From the NCBI GenBank assembly GCA_003255065.1, contig QAOA01004014.1:213387-277386 (forward strand): a stretch of 64,000 nucleotides of DNA, given 5' to 3'. Shown here in pieces: positions 45,458 through 58,401 of the stretch (the stretch's first letter is position 1; each line of letters begins with the position of its first letter). A model generated the notes under the pieces. The model had not been told where the DNA came from. It worked only from the letters and a program-made list of their open reading frames with translations, and ran no database searches. Both the position numbers and the translations under genes were made by a program. Source of the DNA: Cercis canadensis. Lineage: Eukaryota > Streptophyta > Magnoliopsida > Fabales > Fabaceae.

Positions 45458-48081
45458 GTAGTTTCTAAGTTAGTGCTCCTTCTATGAGAGGACCATTTGA
45501 ATTCATCAATCAACACATGGCCTAGAAGAGAAGAAGCTCTTGAATGGCTCCCACAAAGGATTCTTCAACCAGAGATCACATTTGGGTGGTTCCGGCCCTG
45601 TAATACGCTGAATGATTACTACCTCGTATTGTTTGTTTTTTCCTTTGAAATTCTTTATCTTTATCAACTTAAATGATTGCATAGGTTCATAAATCATAAT
45701 GCTTTTTTTGGACCTTCTCTGCTGGAGCACTTTACCTTCCCAAATGCTTTCTTTCTAATGCATAGTATGTTTTTTTTTTCTTTTTTTGTTCTGGGTAAAC
45801 TAATAGAACATTTAATTTGACTGATTGTTAATGGTAATTCCTGAGTGCAAAAAGAGATCACGTCGTAATTAAATTGAAGTTAATAATAATATTAATTCTT
45901 AGAAAGGAAAAAGTTGTTGCCCTACTTGAAAATATCAAATTTGGTGCACTAACAGAAGTTTGATCTATGATCATGGAAGGCGTTGATACTAATTTTTTTT
46001 TTCCTGTTAGATGATGGCATAGAGACATTCATAATTTTTTCAACAAGTTCTGCCTTGCTATATAGCTTTATTGCTCTTTTAAAAGCCATTTGCTAAATTA
46101 TTTATTGGTTTTGCATAACCTACATGGCTACAACTGCCTTGTGTCGAATAAATTCAATCTATTTTTTGGGCTCACGAGACTAGCAATTTTTTTTTGCAAT
46201 CTCTTATTGTTTTGTCATAGTAAAAGCTCAAATCAAGAAGTAGGAAGGCTTAAGAGCATCGTATTACTAAGCATTGCCAAGTTCTGCCTCAAATACATAG
46301 GTCTTATTTTCTTAAAAAAAGAAAATCCATATAAATTTTTATATTTGTTAAATTAAACTGTAATCCCTCCATGCATAAACCAAATATTTCTCACCCAAAA
46401 ACAAAAATCAAGATTTTCACTTTTGGGCCTGGGATAGTGAGGAAATGAATACAAATATATATCATAGAATAGTAGGGACTGTAGCGGCCCACTGGCCATG
46501 GTCCATGGACCTCTCCGGGGCAGTGATGTAAATACAGATTAGCCGAAATATCTGTAGATTCTGTGCTCCTCGACCTCGAGTGGACAAGTTTATGTTTATC
46601 GATTAGCAAAAGAAAAGATCAACAGTACCATCACAGTTGACAATTTCTCATACTTGGTTTACAGGTGAAAAGAAAAGAAAATCATTCGAAGCTTGGATTT
46701 GCTATTTACTACCTTGTTTCTTTAAACCTAATTTGTCAATTTTTTCTTTTTTTCATTGAATTGCTTTAGCTTCGTCTCCATGTGTCTTCCCTGTATTTGG
46801 GTTCTATGAAATTTTTTGTTATAAATATGCTTGCTGTTTCTCTAGTTTTTGCATTTAGGAAATGTATTGGAATTATGCTTATCAGTCTATGCATTATCCG
46901 AAACTTCTCCTGGTAGCGCTTTAATTGGAAATTAAGTTTAGACTTTGTAGATTTCTCCATGTCTATGATATATATTTTTGGGGAAAATTTCTGCTTTCTT
47001 AGACTTAACTGGCTGAATGTCTTTCTGATATGTCATCTGTCCTGGAGCTAGTCTTGCTTGGGAGGTGATATTTATAAGCGAATGGTACTAATTAATGTCT
47101 GTGGCTGGACTTTTGAATGATATGGAAATCAGTTTACCAGGTAGTGATGATGATACTCCTGAAGTATTCTAAGAACTAGGATGAAGAATCATAGGGCAAG
47201 TGTAGTCTTTTGATGGAGATAACTTCTTGTAGATCTTGCAAGTTGCCTCATATGGGTATTTTCCTTTTGTTTTCCTTCTGTGTTTCTATAATTCTTTGCA
47301 ACATTTTATCATGGATTATATGAATTTGTGATCAAGTGATGGGGTACGGAGAATGGAATCTTTCTTTTGTCAGGTCTACCCAGATTTGGTTTTTCAATCA
47401 TGATGTTAATAGTCTCCTTCCCGACTTAAATTCCTCTCTTCCTATATATTTGTGTGTGATGTACCCTGTCTCTCTCTACACTTTGATGACACTTTCGCCC
47501 TGTATGTATGCCATAAAATTGATGAAAATCATGGGACTTTGGGGTTGGATGTGTTTCAATTTTCACACAACTGAGCCTTAGTTTTCAGGACAGTTGAGTA
47601 ATTATTGGGTGATCATTGGCTTAAGTCTTAGTAACTCATTGTGATATTGTTCTTGTATGTCTGACTATTTTATGTCAATTTTTGCTTTGAAAGCCTTTTT
47701 TTTTTTAAAAAATAATTTACATGACAGCTTGGAGGCCCTTACCTCCTGCAAACTCCCCAAATCCCTCACTACTAGACCACACTTAGTGGCTTTAAAAGCC
47801 TTGTAAAGAACTGAACCTCCATATGAATAACAGCGTTAGTATCATTGTTTGCCATGCACAAGAAAATTAAAAGTCTTGGTGTTACTTCTATGTTAGCTTG
47901 ATATACTTCATGAGCATTTAAGAGAATCTGTGATCCCACAGGATTTTCAAGAATTATAATATTTTTTGATTAGCTTATAATTAGTTTATATTTGTCACTT
48001 TGCGGTTCTTGATACTTTTTTAACCAAGAGATTTGTGCTTCACATATACAGTGAAATAACAACTAATAAGGTGTAAGAGCC
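45458..48081. other. 3' UTR, promoter and probable leader intron of the parvulin gene
   Basis: The first few hundred bases should be the 3' UTR of the preceding gene. TTTTGGGCCTGGG near 46422 and GCGGCCCACTGGCC near 46484 look like site II promoter elements. An acceptor (ATATACAG at about 48051) 30 bp before the parvulin ATG suggests a 5' UTR intron of roughly 1.4 kb. No other coding gene is seen. Confidence 0.45.
46415..46540 (+). promoter_or_regulatory. Site II-type promoter, probably of the parvulin gene
   Basis: GGGCCTGGG, GCGGCCCACTGGCC and the 12-bp palindrome GGTCCATGGACC occur within about 80 bp. GGCCCA elements mark promoters of housekeeping plant genes. The link to the gene at 48082 is inferred from the probable leader intron. 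Confidence 0.35.
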
Positions 48082-49028
48082 ATGGGAAAGGACTCAAAGT
48101 CAAAGGAATCAGGAGGGAAGGGAAAGGGCAAACAGACAGCAAGTGGAAGTGATGACAAGGGTAAAGGAAAAGGTGGGAAAGGCGGAGATGGGCTTGGTAC
48201 CTGCACCTATGTCAAAGGTAGAAAATTTCCTCAGTCCATAAGTACCTGTTGTTTGCAGACTTTATCCTTTTCGTTTAAATTTTCTTATGTTAGAATTATG
48301 ATCTTTTTTTGGTATTTATTTGTCACAGCAAGGCATATCTTATGTGAAAAGCAAGGGAAGATCAATGAGGCTTACAAGAAGCTGCAGGACGGTTGGCTTG
48401 AGAACGGAGATAAGGTCCCACCAGCTGAGTTTGCCAAGGTGAATGTCTTTAGGAAGTTGTGCGCTGGTTTCATTTTCTGTTATTTTTAGAACTCCTCTTT
48501 TCATTTTCTATATACCTTGATCATTGGGGTGCTGAGAATCTTCTTTTGACTTGTGGTAAAGGTCATAATTTATACCTCTTTTTTTCTTTCTTTTGATTTT
48601 GATATGGTACATTGTTTCTTAAAATAGGCTTAATTATATTATACCTCCCTTTGGGAAGGAAACAAATCAAAAAGCAAAAAAGAAAAAGAATGAGATATAA
48701 ATTGGTGTTTGTTTCTCAATGAGTTATCATCAGCTATGTTGTTCACGTCTTTGCAGTTAGCCCAAGAGTATTCAGAATGTCCATCAGGAAAAAAGGGTGG
48801 GGACCTGGGATGGTTTCCACGAGGTAAGATGGCTGGGCCATTTCAAGATGTTGCCTTCAGCACACCTGTTGGAGCTACAAGTGCTCCTTTTAAGTCAACG
48901 TATGTCTCTCTCGGATCAACACCTTGTCTATCCTTTGTCTTCTCCATTTAGGCAGACCTACTAACCCTTTTTCCTGATGATGCAGGCATGGTTACCACAT
49001 TATCTTGAGTGAAGGAAGAAAGAATTGA
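48082..49028 (+). CDS. Par14/Pin4-type peptidyl-prolyl cis-trans isomerase (parvulin)
   Basis: Four exons (48082-48217, 48329-48438, 48757-48899, 48986-49028) give 143 residues. Residues 1-44 are a Lys/Gly/Ser-rich basic tail (GKGKGKGGKGG) typical of Par14. The rotamase domain follows: VKARHILCEKQGKINEAYKK, FAKLAQEYSECPSGKKGGDL, GWFPRGKMAGPFQDVAF and HGYHIILSEGRKN. There is no WW domain and no Arg/Lys phosphate-binding loop, so it is the non-phospho-specific Par14/hPin4 type (Arabidopsis At1g26550 as I recall), not Pin1. It catalyses isomerisation of Xaa-Pro bonds. The basic tail suggests nucleic-acid binding or nuclear and nucleolar location. The length is normal for the family. Confidence 0.93.
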
Positions 49029-50840
49029 TCCCTGCGTAATAACGAGGCTGAATTTCAATGTGCTAGAGCATTTAACTCTTCCGTGGTTAATGGATTGGAA
49101 GTTGCTTCCTTGTCTTTGGAGACTGATTTGTAGTTGGAATCAATAGTTTCCTGGATATATATTAATCGTGTTTTAAAACACAGAGCATTTCTATCTTCGC
49201 ATCCAAAACATTTGGAAAATGAAAATAGGACCAAGAATTGAGAATGGGATAGTTTAAATCTTCCGAAATCCCAACCCAAGATGAATTACCCGCAATAAAA
49301 ATAATTAGTTAACCAGTGAATTTATACAGAAATGATAAAGAAATATAGAAGAAGGGGGATAGGATAATCTTTGCGAAAGAGAGATAGAAACAAAGATAAA
49401 ACCTGAGGGAAAATTGAGCTCTGAGATAGCAAAATACAGTCTATGTCGACCGGCAAAGAGGAACACTTGCGAAAGTAGATTGGTAAATCGGAAACCTAGA
49501 AGAGAACGCTTAAGTTTGAGAGCGAATGAGGTGTAGTTGGGTTTGCGAGCTGTAGCTCGATGGAGCGAGTCTCGAGTTGGAACTCACCGATCCTGCTAAG
49601 CGATTTGTTGCGATTAGTCTGAGCTTAAGGCCTCTGTATTGGGGTAACTTAGCAGAGCCCCTAGGGGATGGGACTGAAGAAATTGAAGAGGCAATGATGA
49701 GAGAGAAAACAATCGAAGGAAGAAGAAGAGCGAGAATTGTTTATAATTACCATTGTGCCATTAATGAAACACAAGTTGTTTTTCGGTCAATGACTTGTTT
49801 TGGGAACAAAAATAACTATATCTTGTTTTTGTTTTCTTGTTTTTAAAATAATGTTTTGAGAATAAATTTTCAAAACATGTAAACAAAAACAGTCATATCA
49901 AACAAGTTTTTTTATTTTATTTTTTTCAAAAACAAAAAACAATTTTTAAAAACAGAAATCAAACAGAACCTTGATTCTCTTCCCCATCCTTTTTGGTCCC
50001 TTGCATGATAGCCATTACCATTTGGGGTTGCTCTGTTGCCGTTAGTATAATTGTTATTAGTTAGTGGGCTGCCAAATAGTGGTTATATTTGATTCAATTA
50101 GTTTATACTATTTATGGCATCCTTTGAAAAAAATTAATCTAAGGGGTAGCAAATACTTTTGATATTTGGATTGGGATGTACTGATTATTAATGTTTAAAG
50201 GGTATGAACTGGCATGCCCAAATTTCTTCAAATTTGAGGGTGTTTTTCTAGAAAGAGGTATGGCACACTTAGCTCCCCTGCAAATCTTAGCATCTCTGGG
50301 CTGGTTTTTGCCTGCTGCATTTGCTTGCTCTTGAATGTCTTTTGAAGACACAGTTGTTGCTTCTGTAGAATTTTTGAACCACCTCACTCTAAGGTTTTTC
50401 AATTTTAAAACATTGGCTGCACCATTGATGCTACAACTGTTTCTTATTTCCTGGATTTCTTTGTGGTTTTAAATTACTGTTTATTCAGTTGATAAGTTTT
50501 CTTAGGTAGAAATCTACATATAAGTACTAACAATAAGGTTATGTGCTCTGTGAATGAGTGACAAACAGCTGGTACCATGACCGATTTCCATGTCACTTGG
50601 TCAAAAGATTCTTGTAAATCATTTTGTACATATGATGTTTTCCTTCTCCTGGTGTGTGCAGCTCCCTCCTTTAGCCGTAAGGTGGCATTTTCAAGCCTAA
50701 GGCTCTGCTCAATGCATTAATGCAAAATCATGTTAGAAATCCAAAGATCTAAATGAGAAAGATTATCTTACACTGATTCATATTTGTAACCATCTGATCC
50801 TTCAATATCCTAAAATGGAAGGAAACATACCATATGAAGA

Positions 50841-52058
50841 ATTTGTAATATTGGTGGAGTGCTTTATTGTTTTATTTGTTTGTTATTCTTTCTCATACTT
50901 CTGTTGTGTTCTCAGTTCTTTTTTTGCATTTAAATTTTGATGACCCATGACTTATGGAAGAAAAATTGTGTTGACTCGTTTCATTGCAGTGAAGAAACAG
51001 GATAGACATTTAAATTGGAACCTTATTGCTGTCTTGAATTCAGTACCATCTAAAAAGTAGCATTCTCAATTTTTAAGCTTGATAAGTTCTGTGCCTATGG
51101 GAACTCTTGCCAGAATCAAACTTTTCATTTATTCAGAATAATGTTAAGGAAAGTTTTGCATAACTTGTCTTTGAGGTATTATGGGATTGGGATAATGAAT
51201 ATACTAGGATGACAATAGTGTCAGTTTTATCCTTGAATATTGAGAAATGATGCTTGAACACCTAGGTGTGAAGTTGTAGAGAATTTGAGCCGTACAGAAA
51301 AAAGTTTAGATAGAGCCAAGGTGGATCTAGTTAAATTCAGATGTTGCCATGCGTGCAGGTGTAGAAGAGGTGTGTATTTGCAAGTGTACAAAAAACATAA
51401 CTCTTGAATATTAGTATTGTATTATTGTACCCTATGTACCAGAATAAAAAATACAGAAGGAGTAGAATAAGAAGAAAACTCACCCTTGAATTGATAATAA
51501 TAAAGTTGAAATCTGACAACGTAATTCTAATTGCAGTTGTTTAAATAATAACAAAAAAAAGAAGAAGAAATAAAGCATGATTTTGTGTCGTTGATGATAA
51601 AATCTTGAGTGTGTATTGATTTTTCTACAGTTGAGATTGGTTTGTCACTCTATTTCAACCCTTTACTCAATTGCTTGACAATTTCTGTTGATGATGATAG
51701 CCCAATGTTTCCTCATGGAACTGAAACAGGGCACCAAATAAGTGATTAAGGTTTGGCATTCTCTTCATGGTCATCATCATCATCTTCTTGAAAGGAAGAT
51801 CTAGACCAAGTGAAGATGTTAATTTTATGTTCTCTAAGTGGAAAAATCTGGTATTCTTTTCTTCTTGCTTCATGCATATTGATGTAGGCAAGAATGTCCC
51901 TCCGACTTCTGCATGATAGTAAACACACGAAGACAGGTTGTATGAATGATTCAAGCAAATTGCATGTAGGCTGTAACATCTGAGTTTGGGTATTGTTATC
52001 AGCTATTTTCTTGCAGGTAAAGCAAGTTTAGCTGAGTTTGTTCCTCAAATGGCACAAC
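50841..52058 (+). repeat. Diverged ~1.1-kb tandem duplication, copy 1
   Basis: It shares ordered blocks with 52283-53329: ATTTGTAATATTGGTG, TTTCATTGCAGTGAAGAAAC, CTCAATTTTTAAGCTTGATA, CTTCTGCATGATAGTAAA and TTGTTCCTCAAATGGCA. Many substitutions and indels separate the copies, so the event is old. Copy 1 also shows frames opening after AG sites (for example after TTCTTGCAG at about 52017), but no continuous coding sequence. Confidence 0.75.
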
Positions 52059-52282
52059 CAGTTCCTAATTCCCCATATTCCTAGTTAGAACATTTAATTG
52101 TGAAAAAAAACTGAAATAAATTCCAATAGTATTATTTTGGGAAAATCATTTTAAGATATGAAATGATGTACCTATTTACTTGCAGGTGCGCGTAAGGGGC
52201 CTGTAATGTGCACTTGACTTTTTCGAAACTGTCTTGCCGTAGATCCTTAGATATTTTCACTTTTTTATTAGTAGTTAAACAA

Positions 52283-52305
52283 ATTTGTAATATTGGTGTA
52301 GAGTG

Positions 52306-52391
<86 letters not shown>

Positions 52392-52403
52392 TAAATAATT
52401 TTT

Positions 52404-52445
<42 letters not shown>

Positions 52446-53329
52446 CTATTATTTGTTTGTTATTCTTTCTCATACTTCTATAGTATTCTATCTTTCTATT
52501 TGTCAAATTTAGAAATTTTAATGACCCATGGCTTGTGGAAGAAATTGTGTTGATTTGTTTCATTGCAGTGAAGAAACAGGATGAACACTTGTATTAAAAC
52601 CTTGTTATTGTACGGAATTCAGCACCACCTAAAAGGTAGACTTCTCAATTTTTAAGCTTGATAGTTTTCTGTGCTTACGGAACTCTTAAAAGAAACAAAC
52701 TTTTCATTCACTCAGAATAAGGAAAGTTTTGCCTGTTAAGTACTATGGGATTGGGATAATGAAGGGACTAGGATGACGATAGTCTTAGTAGACTTATCCT
52801 TGAATATTGAGAAATGATGTTTGCACACCTTCGTGCAGAGTTATAGAGAATCTGAGTCGTACAGAAAAAGTTTAGATGGTGCTAGTCTACTACTCAGGTA
52901 CTTGATAATTTCTGTGGGTGATGAAATACCTGATGTTTCCTTCAAGGATTTCACAGCAGAAGCAGGGTGAACCAAGTTGTGCTATATGGAACTCAAACAG
53001 GAGATCCAGGTATATTACATAAATAAGTGGTTAAGGTTTTGCATTTTCTTCATCATCATCATCGGAAGATCTAGACCAAGTGGAGAGGCAACATGTATGT
53101 TAAATTGGTGGAAAAATCTTGCCGAGATCTGCCCGGTGTTCTTCCTGCTTGTTGCACATTGATGAAGGCAAGAAAGCCCCTCTGACTTCTGCATGATAGT
53201 AAAAGCATGAAGACAAGTTGTTGTATGAAATGTTTCAAGCAAATTGCCTGACATTGGCGTTGTGGTGCTGTTATAAACTCCATTCTTGCAGGTAAAGAAA
53301 GTTTAGCTCATTTTGTTCCTCAAATGGCA
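52283..53329 (+). repeat. Diverged ~1.1-kb tandem duplication, copy 2
   Basis: Second copy of 50841-52058, interrupted near its start by a very long poly-T tract that copy 1 lacks. Both copies keep the CATTGCAG and TTCTTGCAG acceptor-like sites. The block from about 53000 to 53330 aligns best with copy 1. Confidence 0.75.
52307..52445. repeat. Poly-T tract (83 T, short break, about 40 T)
   Basis: An 83-base run of T is followed by a short A-containing spacer and another run of about 40 T, interrupted once by A at the start. The matching place in copy 1 of the duplication has none. It could be a slipped homopolymer or a poly(A) tail of a minus-strand insertion, but no retroposed body is seen next to it. 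Its true length is uncertain in any assembly. Confidence 0.9.
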
Positions 53330-53626
53330 GGGTGCCATAATCACCTGAAGATCCTGCACCATGATGGAAAGTGTAGTATTCTGGAGAGAGCAAGGAGATG
53401 TCAAATTTAAACATGTTGTAATACCTGAGAGTGAGTTTAAACTACGGAAATATAACAATAATTAGATTTTGACACAGATCTTTGTTATCGTTAAGAGCAT
53501 AGAATCAAGTGTTAGATTTTCTGATATCATTGTAGAATAGCTTAATTTGGAAACTTCACTGCAGGACAGAGAGACTCAAATATTTCTTTGTAGTTTTTTT
53601 TTTTTTTTTTTTTTTTTTTTTATCTT

Positions 53627-53627
53627 N
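53627..53627. other. Single-N assembly join after poly-T
   Basis: One N follows a 28-base or longer T run, where sequencing commonly fails. Confidence 0.7.
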
Positions 53628-54100
53628 CATCTGCATCTTATATGCGAGGTTATTATCTCTTCATCTTAAATCCAATAATGTTGTACTCATTTTAACTCCA
53701 GGTGCCTTCATCTCAAGCAAATTTCTTACACACACACTCACATATATAAAGTACTATAATTGGTTTGTGAGTCATGTTGCTTAGAGTTGTCTTTATTATA
53801 TATTTTCTATATTCTTGAGTAATTCCTTTTTATTGATTTTATATATTTTTCATCAAGTAAAACCTTGAGTGATGTTAATGAGCTTTCTACATTACAAGCA
53901 GGCCTTCGGATAATGGTGAAAACAAAGCAAGGACGTACAAGAAAAGTTCCTGTTAAGAATAAATTTTCTATTTTAGCCACCATACAATTCTAGTAGGTAG
54001 CAACTTATAGTGACGGCTTGTTGTGTTATTCATAATTATATACGCAAGTAAAATTTACGTGATTAATTGTTTGACTTATGGAAAGATCTTGATGATGCAG

Positions 54101-54224
54101 AAATAAAAGTTTTAAATGAAAACACAGGCATGGGGGAGACAAGCTCCAATCAAGACAACTTGTCAAGATTATCTGATCAAGAGACAATAGAAATAGCAGC
54201 ATATCGTGACTATAATTCAAATTA
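54101..54224 (+). other. Orphan exon-like open frame
   Basis: After the acceptor-like TGATGATGCAG a frame reads IKVLNENTGMGETSSNQDNL, continues about 20 acidic residues ending YRDYNSN and stops at TAG (54222-54224). The composition looks protein-like and the frame follows a good acceptor, but no upstream exon with a matching phase could be found. It could be the last exon of a gene I cannot assemble, or a remnant. Confidence 0.25.
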
Positions 54225-54592
54225 GATGTGGGTAGAACACAACAATTATGTTTAATAGTTTATACATATTAACTTATATAATTGTTAATGTTACTTTTGT
54301 ATCACCTATGATTAGTATGAACAACTATAAATGATGTTGTTATTTATTTTAGAACAATATATTTAAAAGTATTAATGCCATGTCAATATTATATTATTTT
54401 CATTTTTACTTATCTATTCTTCTTATATTCTCATTAAATAAATAAATAAATGTATATCAAACGAGTTTTCTATTTTTTTTGTTTTCTAAACTTGTTCTCA
54501 AAACAATTTTACCAAGCAAATTTTTTGTCATTTGCTATTTAAAAATTGTTTCTAAAACAGTTTATCAAACAAATTTTTTTTTTTTTTTTTAC

Positions 54593-54644
54593 TTTTGTTT
54601 GTAGAACAATTTTTAAANTTTTGTTTTGTAGAACAATTTTTAAA
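54593..54644. repeat. 26-bp direct repeat around an N
   Basis: TTTTGTTTGTAGAACAATTT continuing TTAAA is repeated with one extra T on the two sides of the N at 54618. This is the same pattern as at 4491 and 62781, so an unmerged contig overlap is likely. Confidence 0.75.
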
Positions 54645-55596
54645 CATAATTTTCAAAAACAATTTTTAAAAACAAAAAAAATAAAAATAGAATCAAACAC
54701 ACCCTAAATTTCCTCTTTCAGTATGTTCTTGGAATTGCTTTGCCATATATTCAGAGGTGAATGTTAAAGATAAGCTAATTTAGCTTCCCAGTTTAAAACT
54801 AAGTTCGATTTTTTTTGAAGTTAATGATATAAGTTACAACAAATATGTCGGTAGTGTTTCATTGTTATTGAGGGAAGATGTTTAGGTATTAACGAAAAAC
54901 CCAAGGACAAAAAGCTTCAAACATCCGCATAGAAGTTACATGATCATTTGTTGCCTAAACGTAAAACTGTATCTTAATGTTTTTATAAAATTATAATTTG
55001 TTACAAAATTAAAATCTACATTTATTTATTTTAACTTTTATCATTAACTTTTAATAAGGAATCACTAAAAAAAAAATGCAGATAATTTATTGGATTGATA
55101 AGAATAGAAAAAGTTTTATGTGATAATTCTCGTCAATTGTTAAAGGTGAATTAGTAAGTATTCAATTTCGATCGCCAAAAAAAGAAGTAATTAATATTCT
55201 ACGTAATCTTATGATATGAATATATATATTCATAACTAAGACGAAATATGAATTTTCTCCTCTGCTATTGTCACAATCGTCGTAATAAATTACAAGAAGG
55301 GTGCTACTAGAAAGTTTGGTGCTCGCATGCCTTGCACTTTAGGTCTCAGGGTCAAAATTGTCTGATACAGTGGTTATGGTTCTACTTGCTCTGCTAATTT
55401 TCTACACCAGATTGCTGTATCATAAACATTCCCGTAACAATATGCATCCGATAACCCAGACAGTGATGGTACATATGAAATTCTGTTTCTGGAGTTTCTA
55501 TGGAAAAATAGTATCAACTAAAAAGAAGCTACTCATTCTATTGCACAACAAAAGTGGTTTTGATAATCACAACAACATACATTATACGGTCACAAA

Positions 55597-58062
55597 CTAA
55601 CCATAATTGTCAACAAGTTTAAGACCCCAGCTCATATCCTCACAGTGCCTGACATGTGGAACAAGTGCACCTGTGTCAGTTCCTCTCTTGGTTTTGCAGT
55701 CATAGAAGGGAGGAGCATGGAAGCAAGGCTCCATTGACATGGCACGTTGACAAGGCGGATCAGGGGCTGTTCGATTCTCAGGTTTGTAGAGTATCCATGG
55801 TTTTATACCTCCAAGCCCTTGAGCCACATAGCCAAAAGTTGACCATGGGCTAGTGACCAACACATCAGTTAAGCTTAAGAGGTACATTTCTGCCCAGGCT
55901 TTTTGGTTGTGCATCTGCTTCCCCGTTTGCTGATACTCTTCATGGCTTGGCTGGTAAATGCCTACCACCTCTCCTGTCACAGTTGGATATTCCCAATACA
56001 TGTTTCTTACCTTTTCAACATACCCGGAGTTTAAAGATGTCATGAGTACTGCTTTTGACTTGCGTTTCCCTGCTGAGCTTATGATATCTTGCTGCCTATT
56101 AACATCAGGCAGCAGATTCTCCTTCAAGCTACAAGCTAAGATCTGATCCAATACATGTTGAAATGGACCTGTCCCGGTATCAAACACTCTAATCTGGATG
56201 CCTACTCTTTCATCAGCTCTAGATAAATAAGCTTCATAGTATCTCATAACAAGTCCCCATACCCTGTTTGTGGGGTGGAAGAGATATCGACCCAAGAAAT
56301 GGAAAACTGTTTCCTTGTTTGGGAAGAGATCACTGAGTTCCTGCTCAAAAGATGGCATCAAGAATAGAGATGGGACGAAGTAATTATCAGTTTTCATTAT
56401 TAACCAAGGTACTTTCTGGAGAAAACTTTGGTCTTCATCACAGAAGAAAAGCTTATCCTGATCATCATAATCATGGGCTAGATGGAGGTATACATAAGAT
56501 GGCACCATGGAGTTTGTAATTGATTTGTTTTTCAGAATTTTACCATAACACTGAGAGGATTCTTGATTGAAATTTTGTAATTGACTTTTCAGGGGGAAAT
56601 AAGGAGGAAGAAACCAGGAAACATCTGGAAATGGTTCACAAAAGAGATCAGTCATATCAAGTCCAGGATCAACAATTAGGACACGGTTTGTGAGGAGAGC
56701 ATAAAGAAATGCAGAAGCTAAGGTCAATATCCTATTCCCTAACCCACTAAATGAAATCCAGACTACATATTTACAAGGTGAAGACCCAGAAAAATGACCA
56801 GATTTGAGTTCTTCCAATGTCTTGTTGTAGGCTGCAGTATAAGGTCCACATTGTTTGTGGAGCGCCTCATATTTTCTTAACCTAGAAATGAGGTAAGAAG
56901 AAGGTTTTTCTAATAGTCCTTTGCCATACATGACTGACTGATACCTGCTGAAACAAGTTTTTTCATCAAATTCAGCAGCAAGAAGGCCACCGAGCAGTTT
57001 ATCTTCTGGCAATCTAACAGAGTCAGAAAAGTCATTGTCGAAACCTGATTCAGACAAAAGATTCCATTACTTGACTATGATGAGTAGCCAGGAAAAGTAA
57101 GTAACTCAGGAAAGAACATTTTTGGACATGGGCAAATCAAATGCAGAACACTAAATAAAAGAGATGACTTAATATATCTAATATAGCCATCAATTCTCTA
57201 AGTTTTCACCCTATTTTTGTAGTCATTTAAGACCCTACACATAACAACTGATAGTTTAGGAAACGAACAAAAGCATAAAATATAGCAATCTGATTGTTCA
57301 GAAAAAATCGCAATTACAGAAAAGGGAACTGGGTAAACATAGCAATTGTTTACTCGTCCAGGAAACTTTAGTTTTTCTCTGTACTTCAACAAGAAGTTGC
57401 TAATCCAATTTGACGTTGACATGTTTACGGCCACTATGAACATCCAACAAAATAAAAAGAGAGGCTTTGTAGTTATTGGATCTAAGTAGGAAGGCCAAGA
57501 ATAGTTGCCCAATACAGCGATCACAATAGAACAAATAAAAGTACTCATACACAGCTAACACAGCTAAAAGAATGTTGATTTTAAGCAGTTTTATCACACA
57601 CTATCAGCATATCCATAACAAGGCAACTGTAAAAATCATAATTTTATGGAGAATGTAACAAATAATGGAAATGAAGACTAGTTAGTGAGTTAAAGCAAGA
57701 TATTTGAGTTAGACGAAACAGTTAGCAGTTAAAAAATCTCAATCACATGAGAAATGGCAATGAAACTTTCAAAATCAACTAAAACACATGAATACAACAA
57801 TCTAAAAAAACAAGATACCTTGACTGTTTTTTACTTGAAAGACAGTTACTGGCGACGCGTCGCTAACACCATCTGAAGGGGGGTCTCTAAAAATCACCGA
57901 CACTGAGAAGAGTACAGAAAATAGCATCAAAGAAACGACGAAGATCCCCATCAACCTCATCAAATTAAGCCCACATTTGATGTTGGGATCCTTCAATACG
58001 TTGTGAGTGTCCCAATCTGAGAGCTTCTCTGCATCATCATTGGCATTCTTCCTGAACCTCAT
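55597..58062 (-). CDS. FUT1: Xyloglucan alpha-1,2-fucosyltransferase-like, GT37 family
   Basis: Two exons (58062-57819 and 57044-55597) give 563 residues, close to the 558 of Arabidopsis FUT1. A short cytoplasmic head is followed by one membrane anchor (about residues 34-58), a stem, and a lumenal catalytic domain, as in type II Golgi enzymes. GT37 motifs are present: KYVVWISFSGLGNRILTLAS, RVLIVDPGLDMTDLFCEPFP, GIQIRVFDTGTGPFQHV (GDP-fucose-binding loop) and TSPWSTFGYVAQGLGGIKPW. The enzyme adds L-fucose from GDP-fucose to galactose on xyloglucan side chains. GT37 also contains arabinogalactan fucosyltransferases, so the substrate is the less certain part. The intron lies just after the stem begins. 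Confidence 0.88.
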
Positions 58063-58401
58063 CGTTCCTGCAGATCCTCATCTGGGTACCACAAGCCAGC
58101 TCAGTTTCACCTCCAAATCCGAAGCAAATACTATGAGTCTATGACTTGAAGAATCAAGAGCGCTCTAAGTCTCTAACAAGTAACCGCCAATGTTGGAATT
58201 GGAAGGCTTCACGGTCTGGTGGCGAGATACCAGGGTGCGGTTCGAATCTGATAAAACTCGTTGCGATTTATTTTTGCTCCACTAATGGTAAGACAAGTCA
58301 TCGGTATATTATTGTTTTGGGTTTTTCTCCTCCGAATTTCTAAAATAGGTATTAAATTTAGAACATGCTTTGTCGGTGGCGTGGTTTGGATCCAATACGT
58401 C

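Larger units (their letters stand above)
49029..55596. other. Non-coding region with duplicated exon-like fragments
   Basis: After the parvulin 3' UTR no complete gene can be built. The region contains a diverged tandem duplication (50841-52058 and 52283-53329), long poly-T tracts and two single-N joins (53627, 54618). Several short open pieces are bounded by splice-like sites, for example 54101-54224 after TGATGCAG. They could be remnants of a host gene or exons of a non-coding RNA. Confidence 0.45.

Noticed and set aside
50139-50402. 87-residue minus-strand frame with a Lys/Arg-rich start
   Set aside because: Plausible composition but no recognised family, no promoter signal and no homologous support visible.
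52132-52563. Poly-Lys and poly-Phe frames
   Set aside because: Pure translation of the poly-T tract.
57198-57597. Minus-strand frames within the GT37 intron
   Set aside because: Intronic, AT-rich and without domain features.
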